A stretch of DNA of 64,000 bases from Halichondria panicea (GCF_963675165.1 NC_087383.1:3378979-3442978); one strand, 5' to 3'; positions 46,637 to 57,571 are shown, counted from the first letter of the stretch. Notes: generated by a model not told the origin, from the letters alone. Numbers and translations are program-made.

Positions 46637-48581
46637 ATGGTCACTCTCTGCTGTGCCTGCCAAAAATTCAAAGGATGGTACCCCCGCCGCCCACAGATAA
46701 TGGCTCTCCTACTCCTGGTGTGGGGTGATAAACTCGACATCAACTTACTTCTTGAGGTAATGACTGGTGAAGGAAAGTTCCTGATTGTGGTATTGTTTGC
46801 CGTAATTCTTGCACACCAGAACAAACATGTCGATGTGGTGACCAGTTCCCCTATCTTGGCTGAGCAAGACGTGAAAGAATGGGAGGAGTTCTTCCAATAC
46901 TTTGGAATAACGGTCAGCCACAACACGACCATCAACAGAGATGAAAATGCTGACATGGATGAAGTATTGACCGATTGCTACAAAAAGCAAGTTGTCTACG
47001 GCACGGTGGGTAATTTCACTGGTGACATACTCCGTCAAGAATTCGAGCAGAAAAATATCAGACAAGGCCGAAGATTTGATGCCGTAATCGTGGACAAAGT
47101 GGATATGCTGATGCTAGATGAAGGTGTTCAATTCACCTACCTCTCCCACAAAGCAGCCCTTTTGCAGCACATTGAGCCAGCCGTCTGGTGAATGATTGGA
47201 CCACTGAATCTAACCAGGACCACCGATGGAGAAATCCTCTATGCTGGAAGTCCCAATCTATTCACTCAAGCCATTTACGAATCTCTCGACCCGGAAATTT
47301 CTCCTCACGAACAGATCCTGTTAATTGCAACTAATTTGCAAATTTTTACAGAGATTCAGTACGAAACATTAATGGATGAAGATCAAGAAGCTAAGAAGAT
47401 AACCATTGCAGACTTTACAATCGATCAAAACCTTGCATTAGTATCCGGCCTGGCTGATTATGAAAACATGCCTGAGTTTAAGGCCTACACTATCAATAAT
47501 GTGGGGGCATTGAAGGCCGTTACTACAGTCGAATATGACTATTTTGCTGAGAAGCTCCTACTGCTTGGGAACGGTCTGGCTTGCATACTCAATACTCGCG
47601 ATGAAATCATTGACAGAGGCACAGAAATCATGAAAACCAAGATGAATTTTTCCGATGCAGAGAGTGACGCAACGATAAGGCTACCAAAACACTTGCAAGA
47701 TTTTGTCATTAGTCAACTCTCAGTCTATGTGGAAAATGCCCTACTTGCCCTTCACATGGAAGAATACAGAGAATATGCCATCACGAAAGGTATGATAATT
47801 CCAGTCGATTTAAAACAGCTGAGTTATGGAGGTCAATAAGAAGTGGGGAAGCGGACTCCAGCAGATGCTCGAGATGAAACACAATCTCTCCTTGACTCCC
47901 ATTTCTCTAGTGACCAACTTCATGTCCAACGTGGAATTCTTCTCGAGATACAAGGAAGAAGGAGGTATTTACGGCATGTCTGGAACACTAGGACTAGACG
48001 AACAAAGCAACACCACTACCATCCTCCAGGAGCTATACAATACTAAAGTGGGTACTGTCGGGACTTTCAAAGTTCAAAAACTAGTGGAAGAACCCGCTGT
48101 GATTGTGGAGAGCCATGAAAAATGGTTCAAGACGATTGTCAACACTGTCAGAGAAGAAAGCCAAGAAGTTGCACCCTGGAAAAAAGGAAGAGCCTCACTC
48201 ATTCTCTGTGAAGACATTAGAACAGCCGAATACTTTAAGGGCTACTTTGTGGATACTGAGGACTGGCCAGAGGACAAAGTGTACCTGTACGCTCACAGTA
48301 ACTCCAAGCAACTCTCCAGCATCGATAAGATGTTTGGTCCTGGTGAAATCATCATTGCCACTAACCTCACCGGTAGAGGTACTAACATCAAAGTGACGGA
48401 TGAAGTCAATGCAAGTGGTGGTCTGCTCTGTCTGATGACATTCCTTGCTCGAAACAGGAGGGTGGAGTTACAAGCCTTTGGTCGAACAGCCCGGGGGGGG
48501 CAGCCTGGATCTGTTCGTTGCATTCTTAACTACGCTGCAATGCCAGCACAGTACTATGGGATGACTATGAAAGAGATCTAA
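46637..48581 (+). pseudogene. SecA-like pseudogene: motor domain (DEAD and helicase-C)
   Basis: Walker A reads MTGEGKF (about 46763-46783), where SecA has GEGKT. Then HVDVVTSSPILAEQDVKEW and VVYGTVGNFTGDILR match SecA's VVTVNDYLA and YGTNNEFGFDYLR. Motif II reads VDKVDMLMLDEG (47090-47125), where SecA has DEVDS. Helicase-C motifs follow: GIYGMSGTLG, IIIATNLTGRGTNIKV, GGLLCLMTFL and QAFGRTARGGQPGSVR. The frame is cut by TGA at 47189 and by a frame change near 47830. Confidence 0.88.
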
Positions 48582-48758
48582 AGTTTGAGGGCTGAGAATG
48601 AATCAATTCGTCTCAGAGAGCTGATAGATAGCGACGTCAAAGAGGTTGAAGCCAAGGAAAAACTGTTTAAAGAATATTGCCGATTCCTGACACACATATA
48701 TGGTATGTGTGGACAAAGAATATAGGACAAAACTGTCATAATTGACTCGTACAATGAG

Positions 48759-50624
48759 ATGTGGGCTCAGTGGCTGATGATGAGAAGCGATAAAGTGGAG
48801 ATGCTTCTGACGGAGGACCTACTTTGTGAGCTGATGGCAACCACCAGATATTGGAACCAAGGTATTATTGCCAACCTCCAGGATAAAACACTCGTCGATA
48901 AATGGCAAGGAAAGATGGAAAGAGACGAGCTACCTAATTGGACCCCTTTAATTCCAATCTTCCCTATTTTCGTTCCCACTCTGGCTGTTACAAATTTCTA
49001 TCACTACATCCAGTACGGCAACCGGCTTCTCGCCGCCATAACAGAGGATAAAGAGGCGTGGGTAGCGGTGTCTCCTTACTCAATGAGCATAGCGTTTGAG
49101 CCACGATACTCTACCATTGCTTACTACAACCGTGCCTACGCTATGATCATTGCTGAAGTCGAGGGAAATAAGGCTTTAGCCAGGGCAGATATTGAAGCTG
49201 CTGTTACGGGTCTCGACGTATATATTGGTGAGGTGTCTACAGTGATCCAGTGTGTGGCCACTGTTGGACAAACAAAATTGTTTGAGCAAAGAAAAGCTAA
49301 TGATTTCGGTGAGGGACATTTAAAAGCTGACATGAATACTCAGATCCAAGCTCGTTTTGAGATCCTTCAGTTCCTTTGGGAGAAAATGCAAGAAGCCATT
49401 AAAAAATCGACTCAATCAGTGGAGACATCATTGCCAAGCCTGTTGGCGGACACAGACCACACCATTTCCATGGAGCTTGCCAGAATGTGGGCACTCGGGT
49501 TCGAGTTTGTGTACATGATTGAAGAGAAACCTCGTTTTATTTGGGAAGCACTGATTGTGTTCTTATTGGATGTGGCTCAGATTGTGGCTGGTGTGCTGTT
49601 GACAGTGTTCAATGCAGGGGCTGCAGCACAGTTTGGAATGGGCCTCATTGGAGAAGGTATCTCTGACTGCATTGACGGTATTGAGGGTATGATTACTGGA
49701 GAATTCAGTTGGGCAGAGTGGGGCATCTCTAAGGCAACTAGCATCGCTCTGTCCCTCGTTACAGGAGGTGTGAGTCGTCTCGCTTCCACTGGACTCAAAG
49801 CTATCAAGGCTGGCTACAAGGCTGCTAAGCGAGCTGGAAAAACACTCAAGTCCATTCCCAAGATGGTGAGCAGTACTACCAAGAGTGCTGCTAAAGCAAA
49901 CCTGAAAACTGCTTCCAAGTATGTGGCAAAGGAATCTGTCATGCAAGGAGTTTCATATGGAACTTCTAAAATCTTGAACTTGGCTGTCAATGAAGTTACT
50001 AAGTTGATTGGAGAAAACCTGAAGGAGAGTTTTGTTGGAATAATTTGTACGTCTTTCACTTCTGGCTACCTGGAAGAGGTGGTCGATGGCAGGTTCATTG
50101 CTGAGCTGACAACATACTACAAGGACAAAGCTAACGTTCCAGCCTTCATGTTGAGCAGTGGCAAAAATATTTTTGACAATGTAGGGGAAGCTGTCACTAG
50201 TAAACTCAACACCAACTCCGAAATAAAAGAGCGACTAGCTACAACATCCATGGATCTATTCGCACAGCTTTCACAGAAAAGCAAAAAGCTGAAAGGGATT
50301 GCAAACTTTGCACAATCTGTCACCGTTATGACGATAGTGACTGACACAGTGGCCAGCTTAGGTTTCCTAGTGGAGATGTTTCCAACGAAAATGGAAGATG
50401 TTTGCCGGAAATTCATAAAAGATGAGAAGATTTTATTGTCCGGAAAGTCTGCTGATCCTTTCAGAGGATACAGCTGCGCCCAAAAATTCAAGAGAACGAT
50501 CTTGCTGATCACGTTGGTAATGTCTTTGCCGACTCAGTTGCAATTCTTTTGCAGGGAAAACTGCGTCCACTTGTCAGCTCAATGTCAAATAGATTCAAAA
50601 AGTTGTAGGAAACTATGTGCTTAA
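48759..50624 (+). pseudogene. SecA-like pseudogene: helical and hydrophobic segment
   Basis: The longest open piece (621 codons). An alpha-helical first half has TPR-like YYNRAYAMIIAEVEGNKALA. A Gly/Ala-rich hydrophobic stretch then runs from about 49555 to 49790 (FLLDVAQIVAGVLLTVFNAG and SIALSLVTGGVSRLASTGLK), followed by a Lys/Ala-rich amphipathic region. This could insert in a membrane, but no known pore family is recognised. The frame is lost near 50485. Confidence 0.7.
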
Positions 50625-52149
50625 AACAGATAAAACAATTGAAGATATAAAAAGTATTCAAAATGCCAATTATATACGTGCAGTTAGTGTTGATACTGGT
50701 TACGGACGTGTCAGCAACATAACAGTAGCCAAGGCCTACGCCAAGAAGATAGCTAGCTCTGACACTCCTGATTATCTGATGGAGCTGAGAGTAGCTGCTG
50801 AACACTATGGTCAGAAGGTCACCATCTACACTGAGAAAAAAGAAAAACTCATCAAAGATACCGTCATTAATCCGTCCAATGAGAAGACACAAGATGAGAT
50901 TAAATTGGTGTATATCCCCCCACCTAACCCCAATTCTGTTGGCCACTATGACGTTTTGATCAATGGAGTTCGTAAGAGAGTTGAAGCTGACCAGAGCAAC
51001 TGTCTGTTCCACGCATATGCATTCTCACGAAAACCCGACCTCACGCGCTCACAGCTCAAACAAGAGGCTGTGTGGTTGAGACAGACAGTTTCTGATGACA
51101 TTTCCAGTAATCCCAGCAAGTTTGCCGAGCATATCAGGCTCAGAGTTGATATGGACAATCTTCGCAGAGGCAATCGGTTTGCCCTGATTGGAGCCGGACC
51201 ACCAAATGAAGCAACAAAGGTTCTGGATGGTTTCTACAAGCAAGAATTGAAGGGAGATAAGGTTTACACTATGTACGGGCAAGAAAATGGTGTCAAGTGC
51301 AAGGCCTGGAGAATGTACAACAAAAAGCTCACTCTCGATGCTAATGGTGTCGTTCAAGAGGCAGATGCTCGACTGACAGACTTCGAAGTTACGATGGATG
51401 GCCTCAATCTAGCAGATGCTGCTGGAAAGCGTTGCTGGGATACCAAGCCGGTGGTGGGAATGATAAACCGTCCCAAAGGTGACCCCAAAGATTCTGAAGT
51501 CTCATATCATTTGTGTCCTAGCCATGCAAGGGGGAGCTAATGCAGGAGACCAGTATGCCAACGCTGTACCTGCTAGCGTACATTACAACAACCTTGAGAA
51601 GTACATCTGGACTAACCAATGCAGAAGATACTAGGCAATAATGACTTCTCAATGACCATGAAAGGATATTGTGGAAGTTTAGATGAACGGGCATATGACG
51701 GAAAGCGAGATATAGATGCTCCAACAAAAGCATTGTTGTCTAAGAGGTTTGCCTTGATTGAAAAAGTTGAGCCAAGGGCGTACAGACTGCTAAGTTCGTC
51801 AAAATTCACTGTGAAGTTACCACCTAGAGTCACTTTAACTGCGAAAGACATTGATGATTTAAGTGAAGCTACATACCAGAAAGATACAGATATTGGAACC
51901 GATGCTGACCTTGCTAATCGAACAGTAACCATTGTCATGCCTACAGATAACGAGCTGTTCATACCTACTGACCTCACCTTGTTGCAGCCCAACGGTGAGC
52001 TCTATCCTGGTGAGCTGACCACAGCAAAGTTGAAGCAAAAAAAGCTGACGATTAACAAGTCCCCATACTACCGGGTCAAGCCCAAGGGCACTAAAACGGT
52101 ACAAGACAAGCTTGATTTTGCAAAAGAGTTTGCCAAGTTCTCCGTTTGA
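50617..52149 (+). pseudogene. SecA-like pseudogene: OTU-like segment and C-terminal domain
   Basis: The piece 50617-51540 contains VGHYDVLINGVRKRVEADQS followed by NCLFHAYAFSR. NCLFHA resembles the catalytic-Cys motif D-G-N-C-L-F-R-A of OTU deubiquitinases, and HYD the catalytic His motif, but in reversed order. Frames shift near 51532 and back near 51612. The C-terminal piece 51619-52149 (KLPPRVTLTAKDIDD, DNELFIPTDLTLL) is not recognised. Confidence 0.6.
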
Positions 52150-52440
52150 AACTGCATTTTGAACATAAAAAAACACATTTTAGCTAGCTATTTTGTTAGT
52201 CTTACCTAGTCACTAGGCTGGTGTATTATGTAGGGTTCAAGAGCCAAGAGTTAGTGGTAGATCAAACATAGAGCAAGTTTTATACCCTAGAACTTATTAC
52301 TTATAACTACTTAGTATAGTTCTATAGTGACAGTTATTATATAGTATCAGAGCTTATGCTGAATTTGTACAGTAGCTATAGGTCTTAACATTGTTGGTGA
52401 AATAACTATCTTTGCAGCTCATTTACTGGGCATTAATGAC

Positions 52441-52842
52441 AGTTTATGTGGTATATAGGGATGGAGTACTGGAGCACCATAATAATTATTGCATGGAAGG
52501 TTGACAGTGTTTTTAGCTACCACGCAAATTCCTACGTTTTGCTACTTTGCTGACGTAAGAATCCCTGATCTGTGATTTGTGATATCACAAATCATCTTGT
52601 CGTTATTTACTATATACATCCAAAGCTCACGTGATGTCTACCGGTAAAATCATTATGTGTCACAGGGACATGCATGCATGCACTGCAGGGACGTGGAAAA
52701 AAATCCACGCCTAACACATTTGCCACTTATGTATCTCAGAAACGCCAGTAGTTGAACTTTCAGCACCTGTATAATTATACCAATCACATTCCTTTAGTTC
52801 GGAAGATATTCAAAACATCTACTCTCCTTGGTTGTTGCACTG
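52441..52842 (-). repeat. Diverged relative of the 20849-21710 TIR element
   Basis: The stretch gttttgctactttgctgacg ... tgatatcacaaatcatcttg ... catccaaagctcacgtgatg matches the complement of 21105-21215 in order. The right end ggttgttgcactg-TA matches the element's terminus. The left end cannot be placed exactly. Confidence 0.7.
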
Positions 52843-53171
52843 TACATGTATAGCTAATACACAATCACTTGTCACCATTAAGTGTAATAATTGGAGTTGT
52901 CACTCTTTCTGCCACGTCCGATACTTCACTGTACCATTGTGATTCGATTGACAAAAAATGTTTTGCACTCTTCAAACATCCTATTCACATAATTATTATA
53001 CTAGCTGCGTGCACCATGATCATTATATAAGAGTTTATCTTTGCGAGGTAACGCGATAGTGGTGACAGATGACTGGTGACCCTTGGAAACTCATATTCAT
53101 GCACGCAAAAGCCCATAATATTATTGCATCAAAACACTAAAACAGCAAAAAAAGAATCAAAGGATATAGTT

Positions 53172-53177
53172 TTTATT
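53172..53177 (-). terminator. Polyadenylation signal of the beta-helix membrane protein gene
   Basis: AATAAA on the minus strand, 21 bases beyond the TAG stop at 53198-53200. The 3' UTR would be very short. Confidence 0.6.
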
Positions 53178-53197
53178 CCATGCATACAGTAGTCTAA

Positions 53198-56100
53198 CTA
53201 AACATTGTCCTCATCAGCTAACAGAGGTTCACTGTCTTCAAATGAATCCTCTTGTTCGTTTGAAATATATATCTCCGAATATTCAATCATTGTTGGAGTT
53301 GTAATTCTTTCTGCAACGTCCGATACTTCAATGTGCGAGCGATTCATTGACAAATTTCTCAGCTTTGTAGGCACTTTAGATAGAAGAAACTGCTTACAAG
53401 TGGGGAATCGGTTGAGCACATGATATACGAAAACAACTCCAAACTGTAGATAAGCAAATACAACAAGTACACCACTGTACACCTCACGTCTGTCAATTTG
53501 ATTATCAGAGAAAAAGAAATAGCCACTGAATAAAAGCAACAGATTAAGCACAAGTGCTTCGTCTAACAAATTCTGCCACTGACCACGAAAAGGTTTAAAT
53601 TGCAATTGGAGAAACAACAAAGAAGCACACAAGATAGTCATGACAACAATATTCGTAGGAGCAGGAACAAATGAGGCAACAAAAATTGGTATCCACCGAA
53701 GACAAAGTCTAAAAGAGAGCCACCATTTAAACTTAGGTTTGAAAGGAGCCCAAAATGTATCGAGTAGGGGTTTTAGCTTGTTAAAGAAGCGAACCTTGTA
53801 CGCAAGACATGGTGAGATCATTAGGAATTGAAATGGGATGATATAGAGTAGAATAATCCAAATTGCCAGAACAGAGAGCACTGCATGGAGGCCACTGAAA
53901 TACGTTACATTTGCATCAAAATACCATCTTATGTACACTTCACCATCCAGTGTTGTGACTCTAGTGAAGGAGATGATTTCAACACAGGTTTCCAGAAGGC
54001 TAGTGTAACAGATAACTAGAAGAGTAGCCACAACTTTGCTTGGTGCAAACTGGTCGGGCCAAGGCAGCTGCTTGCATCGAATAATCAGGGATAGCAAAAC
54101 TGTCAAAGAGAATAGGTACACAATATAGAGCAGGTGTAGGCCCATTGCTGTTAAATTGGTCATACCATCGTAAAAACAAGCAGGAATACCAAAGTTTTGA
54201 CTAATCCAAGCCGTAAGGAAAAATGCTCCTGTGCCATGTTCTGATGGAACGAAAAATACTGCATACAAGTGCACAATATTACTGTAGAAAAGCACTGCAT
54301 TAAGATAGCCTTCAGTGATAGTGATTCTTAATAAAGTTATCCCAGCAACAGTCAAAATCCCAGTAATGAGAAACAAGACAACCAGAAATAAGCTGTAGTT
54401 GGTGCATTCTTGGCACTGATTGGAACCCAACATGGCGCTGTGGTTAGTCATACAAGCACCACAGCCAACTCCGCGCCGATTAAGCCCAGTTGTACATTTA
54501 AAATCGAAGTCATTGTTAGAAATAGTAACGATATCGGCTTTACAGTAGTTTTCATTGCACATCGTCAAAACAATCGTTGAGTTCTCATTCTCATTGTTAA
54601 TTGGTCCAAACCAAACAGTACCGGGAGTACTAACAAAGCCACTTTTTACATCACATAAGATGTTTGCTCTAGATAAGCTATCATCACATGTACATTGCTT
54701 GCGTATATTGTTAAACTGAAATCCAATCAAGCACGGTAAAAGTGTCACCTCAATTTCAGTATGAGGAATGGTGCTGCGATCATCTACTGCATATATGGAT
54801 AGCGTTACAGTCTGATCCGGTATACATTGTAGAGAAAGGGACACTACAGCCAGTTTGGTATCATCACTAACAAACCAAGGGGCATTACTCACAATATCTG
54901 CATCTCCTTGCACAACAGCTGCATTTACAATACCAGTTACTGGTTGGTGGAATTTGTCCAATAATTTAACTCGCATTTGAAATAGTTGTCCTGGCATTAC
55001 TGATACATTACCAGCTGTAAGCAAACGGATACTGTTGACTGAAGTTGAAGCAATTTTAGTACCAATATCAAAGATTCCTTTATCAGTTAATTTATCATAA
55101 ACAGACTCGCCACCTGTTATGCTCAGTACACACTCCGCCCACCAACATGTCTCTAGAGTTGAACCATACACGGCAAATTCTTTACTACTAATATGGGAAC
55201 TGAAAACAACAATTGGAGTGTAAACAACATCATTGAAGTCACTACATTGACCCTCAGACGTATCAAAATAAACAAAACAAGGATCATGGTCTTTCCCAAT
55301 CCTAAAACCATGCCTATCCTCATCTGCTTGTCCAACATATATCACAGCTCCATCAACAGACAAATCGCTATTTCCAGTGAAATTTAGCAAAGAATTACAA
55401 GAGTTGCCATGCCAATACACCACAATGAAAGAGGTTCCTAGTAGTCTAAAACCACCACCATGTATCCCCACATTGTCAGTCACATGGACATCACCACAAA
55501 TTGATACTTCATTACCAATGATTTCTAATGGAGTACCATGGTTCTTAGTAAATTCATTCCTGCCTTGTAAGGAAATGTTTACATACTGGATACTAACCGT
55601 GGTGCCTTTGAGACGGGTGGGACCTAGTGTGGGTATGTTATTGGTAGCGGCATCGTTATCAATGAATATACAATTATAGATAACAAACCAATTGCCTTCA
55701 ATCGCACACACTTCATCTTTGTACACAAGTAAAGCAGAAGCTCCAACTGACGCACGGTTACTATCGAACAAACATCCTTCAATGGAAATGTTCCAGGGCC
55801 AGTTATTGTACAGAATAGGCTTGTAAGTGGGAGTTTTTATGGCAATTAATAATCCAGCACCATACTTGGCAGAGTTAGCGTAAAAACAGGAGGAACTCAA
55901 CCGTAAAGTAACCTGATAACTCACTTGCGATATCACCACTTTAAGACCACCACCACCATTCATAACGACATCTTCATCATTTTCTACACTTGAAGCAACT
56001 GCATTTGATTTAAAAGTGCAGTAAGAAAATTCCACTGTGCTGTTACGTACATTTTCAGTTCTGTGATCGTCCTGGAATACTAGAAAGGCTCCTCCACTAA

Positions 56101-56659
56101 TAGAATTTCCACCACCTATATTGTTCTCGAATACAACTCTCTCAAAAACACAGTTTCCACGGAGATTAATACCCAACAGTCCAACTCCATTAGTGTTAGC
56201 TATCACAATATTTGAGATCGTGATGTCATTGCAATCATTGATATATAGAGCTGTTGTAATCACACCAAAACGACTGTTTTCTATCTGACCACAACCAGAA
56301 ATCGTTAAGTTGGCAATTGTTATATTGTTAGTCATTGTGAATGTAAGACCATCACTCTTCTGATCGCAATAGACAATCACTTCAGCAGCATTTTCACTGT
56401 TTCCGATTATGCTTATTCCAGAAACTGCAATGGTGATTGCTTTCTCTAGTGTATACTGTCCCGGCTGAAGATAAATTTCTCTTGAAGTAGAATGGTGCTG
56501 CGAGATGTTCAACAGTGTTTGGGTAAGACTCAAGCTGTTACAGTCTTCGACTAACTTGCTGCCTGGTGGATATAGATCAACTACTATGATAGAGCTTGCA
56601 GTTTGCATGCAACTGCAGAAAAGAATGAGAAACAGGCTTGCTTCCATTGCAAGCCACAC
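53198..56659 (-). CDS. Signal peptide, beta-helix ectodomain and polytopic membrane protein
   Basis: An intact intronless frame of 1153 aa. An N-terminal signal (MEASLFLILFCSCMQTASS; Met5 is an alternative start) precedes a large ectodomain (about 24-754). Its repeating short hydrophobic strands and Asn/Gly turns (ITIANLTISGCG, VSISGGAFLVF-like) are typical of right-handed parallel beta-helices of the pectate-lyase or Pmp kind. A Cys-rich neck (CTCDDS, VGCGACMTNHS, NQCQECTN) leads into about eight membrane helices (755-1085), and a cytoplasmic tail ends in an acidic dileucine motif (DSEPLLADEDNV) that could direct endocytosis. I read it as a surface receptor or sensor, possibly glycan-binding. 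The architecture is clear; the function is unknown. A Harbinger-like MITE sits 43 bases upstream of the start codon. Confidence 0.85.
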   Translation of the reverse strand: MWLAMEASLFLILFCSCMQTASSIIVVDLYPPGSKLVEDCNSLSLTQTLLNISQHHSTSREIYLQPGQYTLEKAITIAVSGISIIGNSENAAEVIVYCDQKSDGLTFTMTNNITIANLTISGCGQIENSRFGVITTALYINDCNDITISNIVIANTNGVGLLGINLRGNCVFERVVFENNIGGGNSISGGAFLVFQDDHRTENVRNSTVEFSYCTFKSNAVASSVENDEDVVMNGGGGLKVVISQVSYQVTLRLSSSCFYANSAKYGAGLLIAIKTPTYKPILYNNWPWNISIEGCLFDSNRASVGASALLVYKDEVCAIEGNWFVIYNCIFIDNDAATNNIPTLGPTRLKGTTVSIQYVNISLQGRNEFTKNHGTPLEIIGNEVSICGDVHVTDNVGIHGGGFRLLGTSFIVVYWHGNSCNSLLNFTGNSDLSVDGAVIYVGQADEDRHGFRIGKDHDPCFVYFDTSEGQCSDFNDVVYTPIVVFSSHISSKEFAVYGSTLETCWWAECVLSITGGESVYDKLTDKGIFDIGTKIASTSVNSIRLLTAGNVSVMPGQLFQMRVKLLDKFHQPVTGIVNAAVVQGDADIVSNAPWFVSDDTKLAVVSLSLQCIPDQTVTLSIYAVDDRSTIPHTEIEVTLLPCLIGFQFNNIRKQCTCDDSLSRANILCDVKSGFVSTPGTVWFGPINNENENSTIVLTMCNENYCKADIVTISNNDFDFKCTTGLNRRGVGCGACMTNHSAMLGSNQCQECTNYSLFLVVLFLITGILTVAGITLLRITITEGYLNAVLFYSNIVHLYAVFFVPSEHGTGAFFLTAWISQNFGIPACFYDGMTNLTAMGLHLLYIVYLFSLTVLLSLIIRCKQLPWPDQFAPSKVVATLLVICYTSLLETCVEIISFTRVTTLDGEVYIRWYFDANVTYFSGLHAVLSVLAIWIILLYIIPFQFLMISPCLAYKVRFFNKLKPLLDTFWAPFKPKFKWWLSFRLCLRWIPIFVASFVPAPTNIVVMTILCASLLFLQLQFKPFRGQWQNLLDEALVLNLLLLFSGYFFFSDNQIDRREVYSGVLVVFAYLQFGVVFVYHVLNRFPTCKQFLLSKVPTKLRNLSMNRSHIEVSDVAERITTPTMIEYSEIYISNEQEDSFEDSEPLLADEDNV

Positions 56660-56701
56660 AATACTGTTCTAGCTAGCTGTGCTTTATTGGGGCAAGCCTA
56701 A

Positions 56702-56975
56702 GGCCACTCCAAGTGACACTCTGGTTTCTGGTCCTGAAGTTTTTCTAATTGCATGCAGGAGGGCGGCTTTTCTCATTATGTCATTATCAATTTCACCTTA
56801 TGAACTCATTATTTTGCAAATGAATATCATTATCACACTATTTTGTACCACATGGACCATTATGCGCATGCGTAGTATAAATAATGGGATAGAAATCCAA
56901 TAATGAGATAGAAATCCAAGAATAAAATCTGATGCGGGCGGTGGACCAGAAACCAGAGTATCACTTGGAGTGGCC
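56702..56975. mobile_element. PIF/Harbinger-like MITE, copy 2
   Basis: The 274-bp element has the same terminal repeats as 41750-41978 (GGCCACTCCAAGTGACACTC and complement) with TAA at 56699-56701 and 56976-56978. It is longer by about 45 bases because of an inserted ttattttgcaaatgaatatc segment and a duplicated aatgagatagaaatccaa. Confidence 0.9.
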
Positions 56976-57118
56976 TAAAGTTCATTCCATATCAGTACTA
57001 ACCGTTATAAAAGCGAAAACTCGGCCTGGGATCCGGCCCCTCGGCCTCCCTAAGAAGGGTCTGAGCACTCTTGTCTTGAGGTCATTTCCACAGAACAGCC
57101 AACACAGAAGACCAATCA

Positions 57119-57571
57119 AGACTAGACATCGCAGTATGCGGCTTCTGGGGAGGCAGATTCGAAAAGGCATTCCTTGATGTAAGGGTATTTAACCCAAGCG
57201 CCCAATCGAATCAACAAACCTCTCTAGCATCTACATACAGAAGACATGAGCTGGAAAAGAAACGCCACTATGAACAGCGTATTCGGGAAGTGGAACACTC
57301 AACTTTCACACCACTAGTCTTCTCATCTACTGGAGGCATGGGAAGAGCTGCAACAACTTTCTACAAGAGACTTTCGTCGATGCTCAGTGAGAAGAGAGAT
57401 GTACCCTACAATACAATGATAGGATGGATACGATGCCAGTTGAGTTTCGCTCTACTGAGGGCATCCATTATGGCAATTAGGGGTGCCAGGTCATCAAGAA
57501 ACAGACCAGCTAAGGATGTACTTCTTGAGCCAATCGAGGTCCAAGTTGTGGAGGGACACCTAGAACATTAA
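57119..57571 (+). mobile_element. Retrotransposon reverse-transcriptase C-terminal fragment
   Basis: The frame from 57119 reads RLDIAVCGFWGGRFEKAFLD, then VRVFNPSAQSNQQ, YRRHELEKKRHYEQRIREVE, TFTPLVFSSTGGMGRAATTF and IMAIRGARSS up to TAA at 57569. This conserved block ends the polymerase ORF of many LINE or DIRS-type elements in invertebrates. No upstream RT core is present: a frame break occurs before 57119. The start at 57000 shares taaaagcgaaaactcggcct with repeat ends at 61140-61180 and 62424-62445. Confidence 0.75.

Larger units (their letters stand above)
44965..52149 (+). pseudogene. SecA-like ATPase / hydrophobic helix / OTU-like multidomain gene, decayed
   Basis: One gene of about 7.2 kb spread over all three forward frames. 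Parts in order: Cys-rich start, Glu/Arg-rich coiled coil, helical region, SecA motor (DEAD and helicase-C), helical region with long hydrophobic Gly/Ala-rich stretch, OTU-like segment, C-terminal domain. Nonsense codons in otherwise continuing frames lie at 45079-45081, 47189-47191, 48579-48581 and 48723-48725. Frame changes occur near 45340, 46318, 46403, 47830, 50485, 50607, 51532 and 51612. Bacterial SecA drives preprotein export; eukaryotic SecA-like fusions of this type have unknown roles. It is intronless. Intact long frames elsewhere in the window make sequencing error an unlikely cause. Confidence 0.85.

Noticed and set aside
44965..52149. Bacterial contamination or a chloroplast/bacterial secA gene
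   Set aside because: The domain order is unlike bacterial SecA, base composition matches the flanks, and there are no bacterial neighbours or ribosome-binding sites.
44965..52149. Frame breaks of the SecA-like gene as introns or sequencing errors
   Set aside because: Coding sequence continues directly across the stops without GT/AG intervals, and 18 kb of other single-exon coding sequence in this window is free of such breaks.
56932..57177. Separate small gene overlapping the RT fragment
   Set aside because: It reads MITE end plus the out-of-frame RT remnant.
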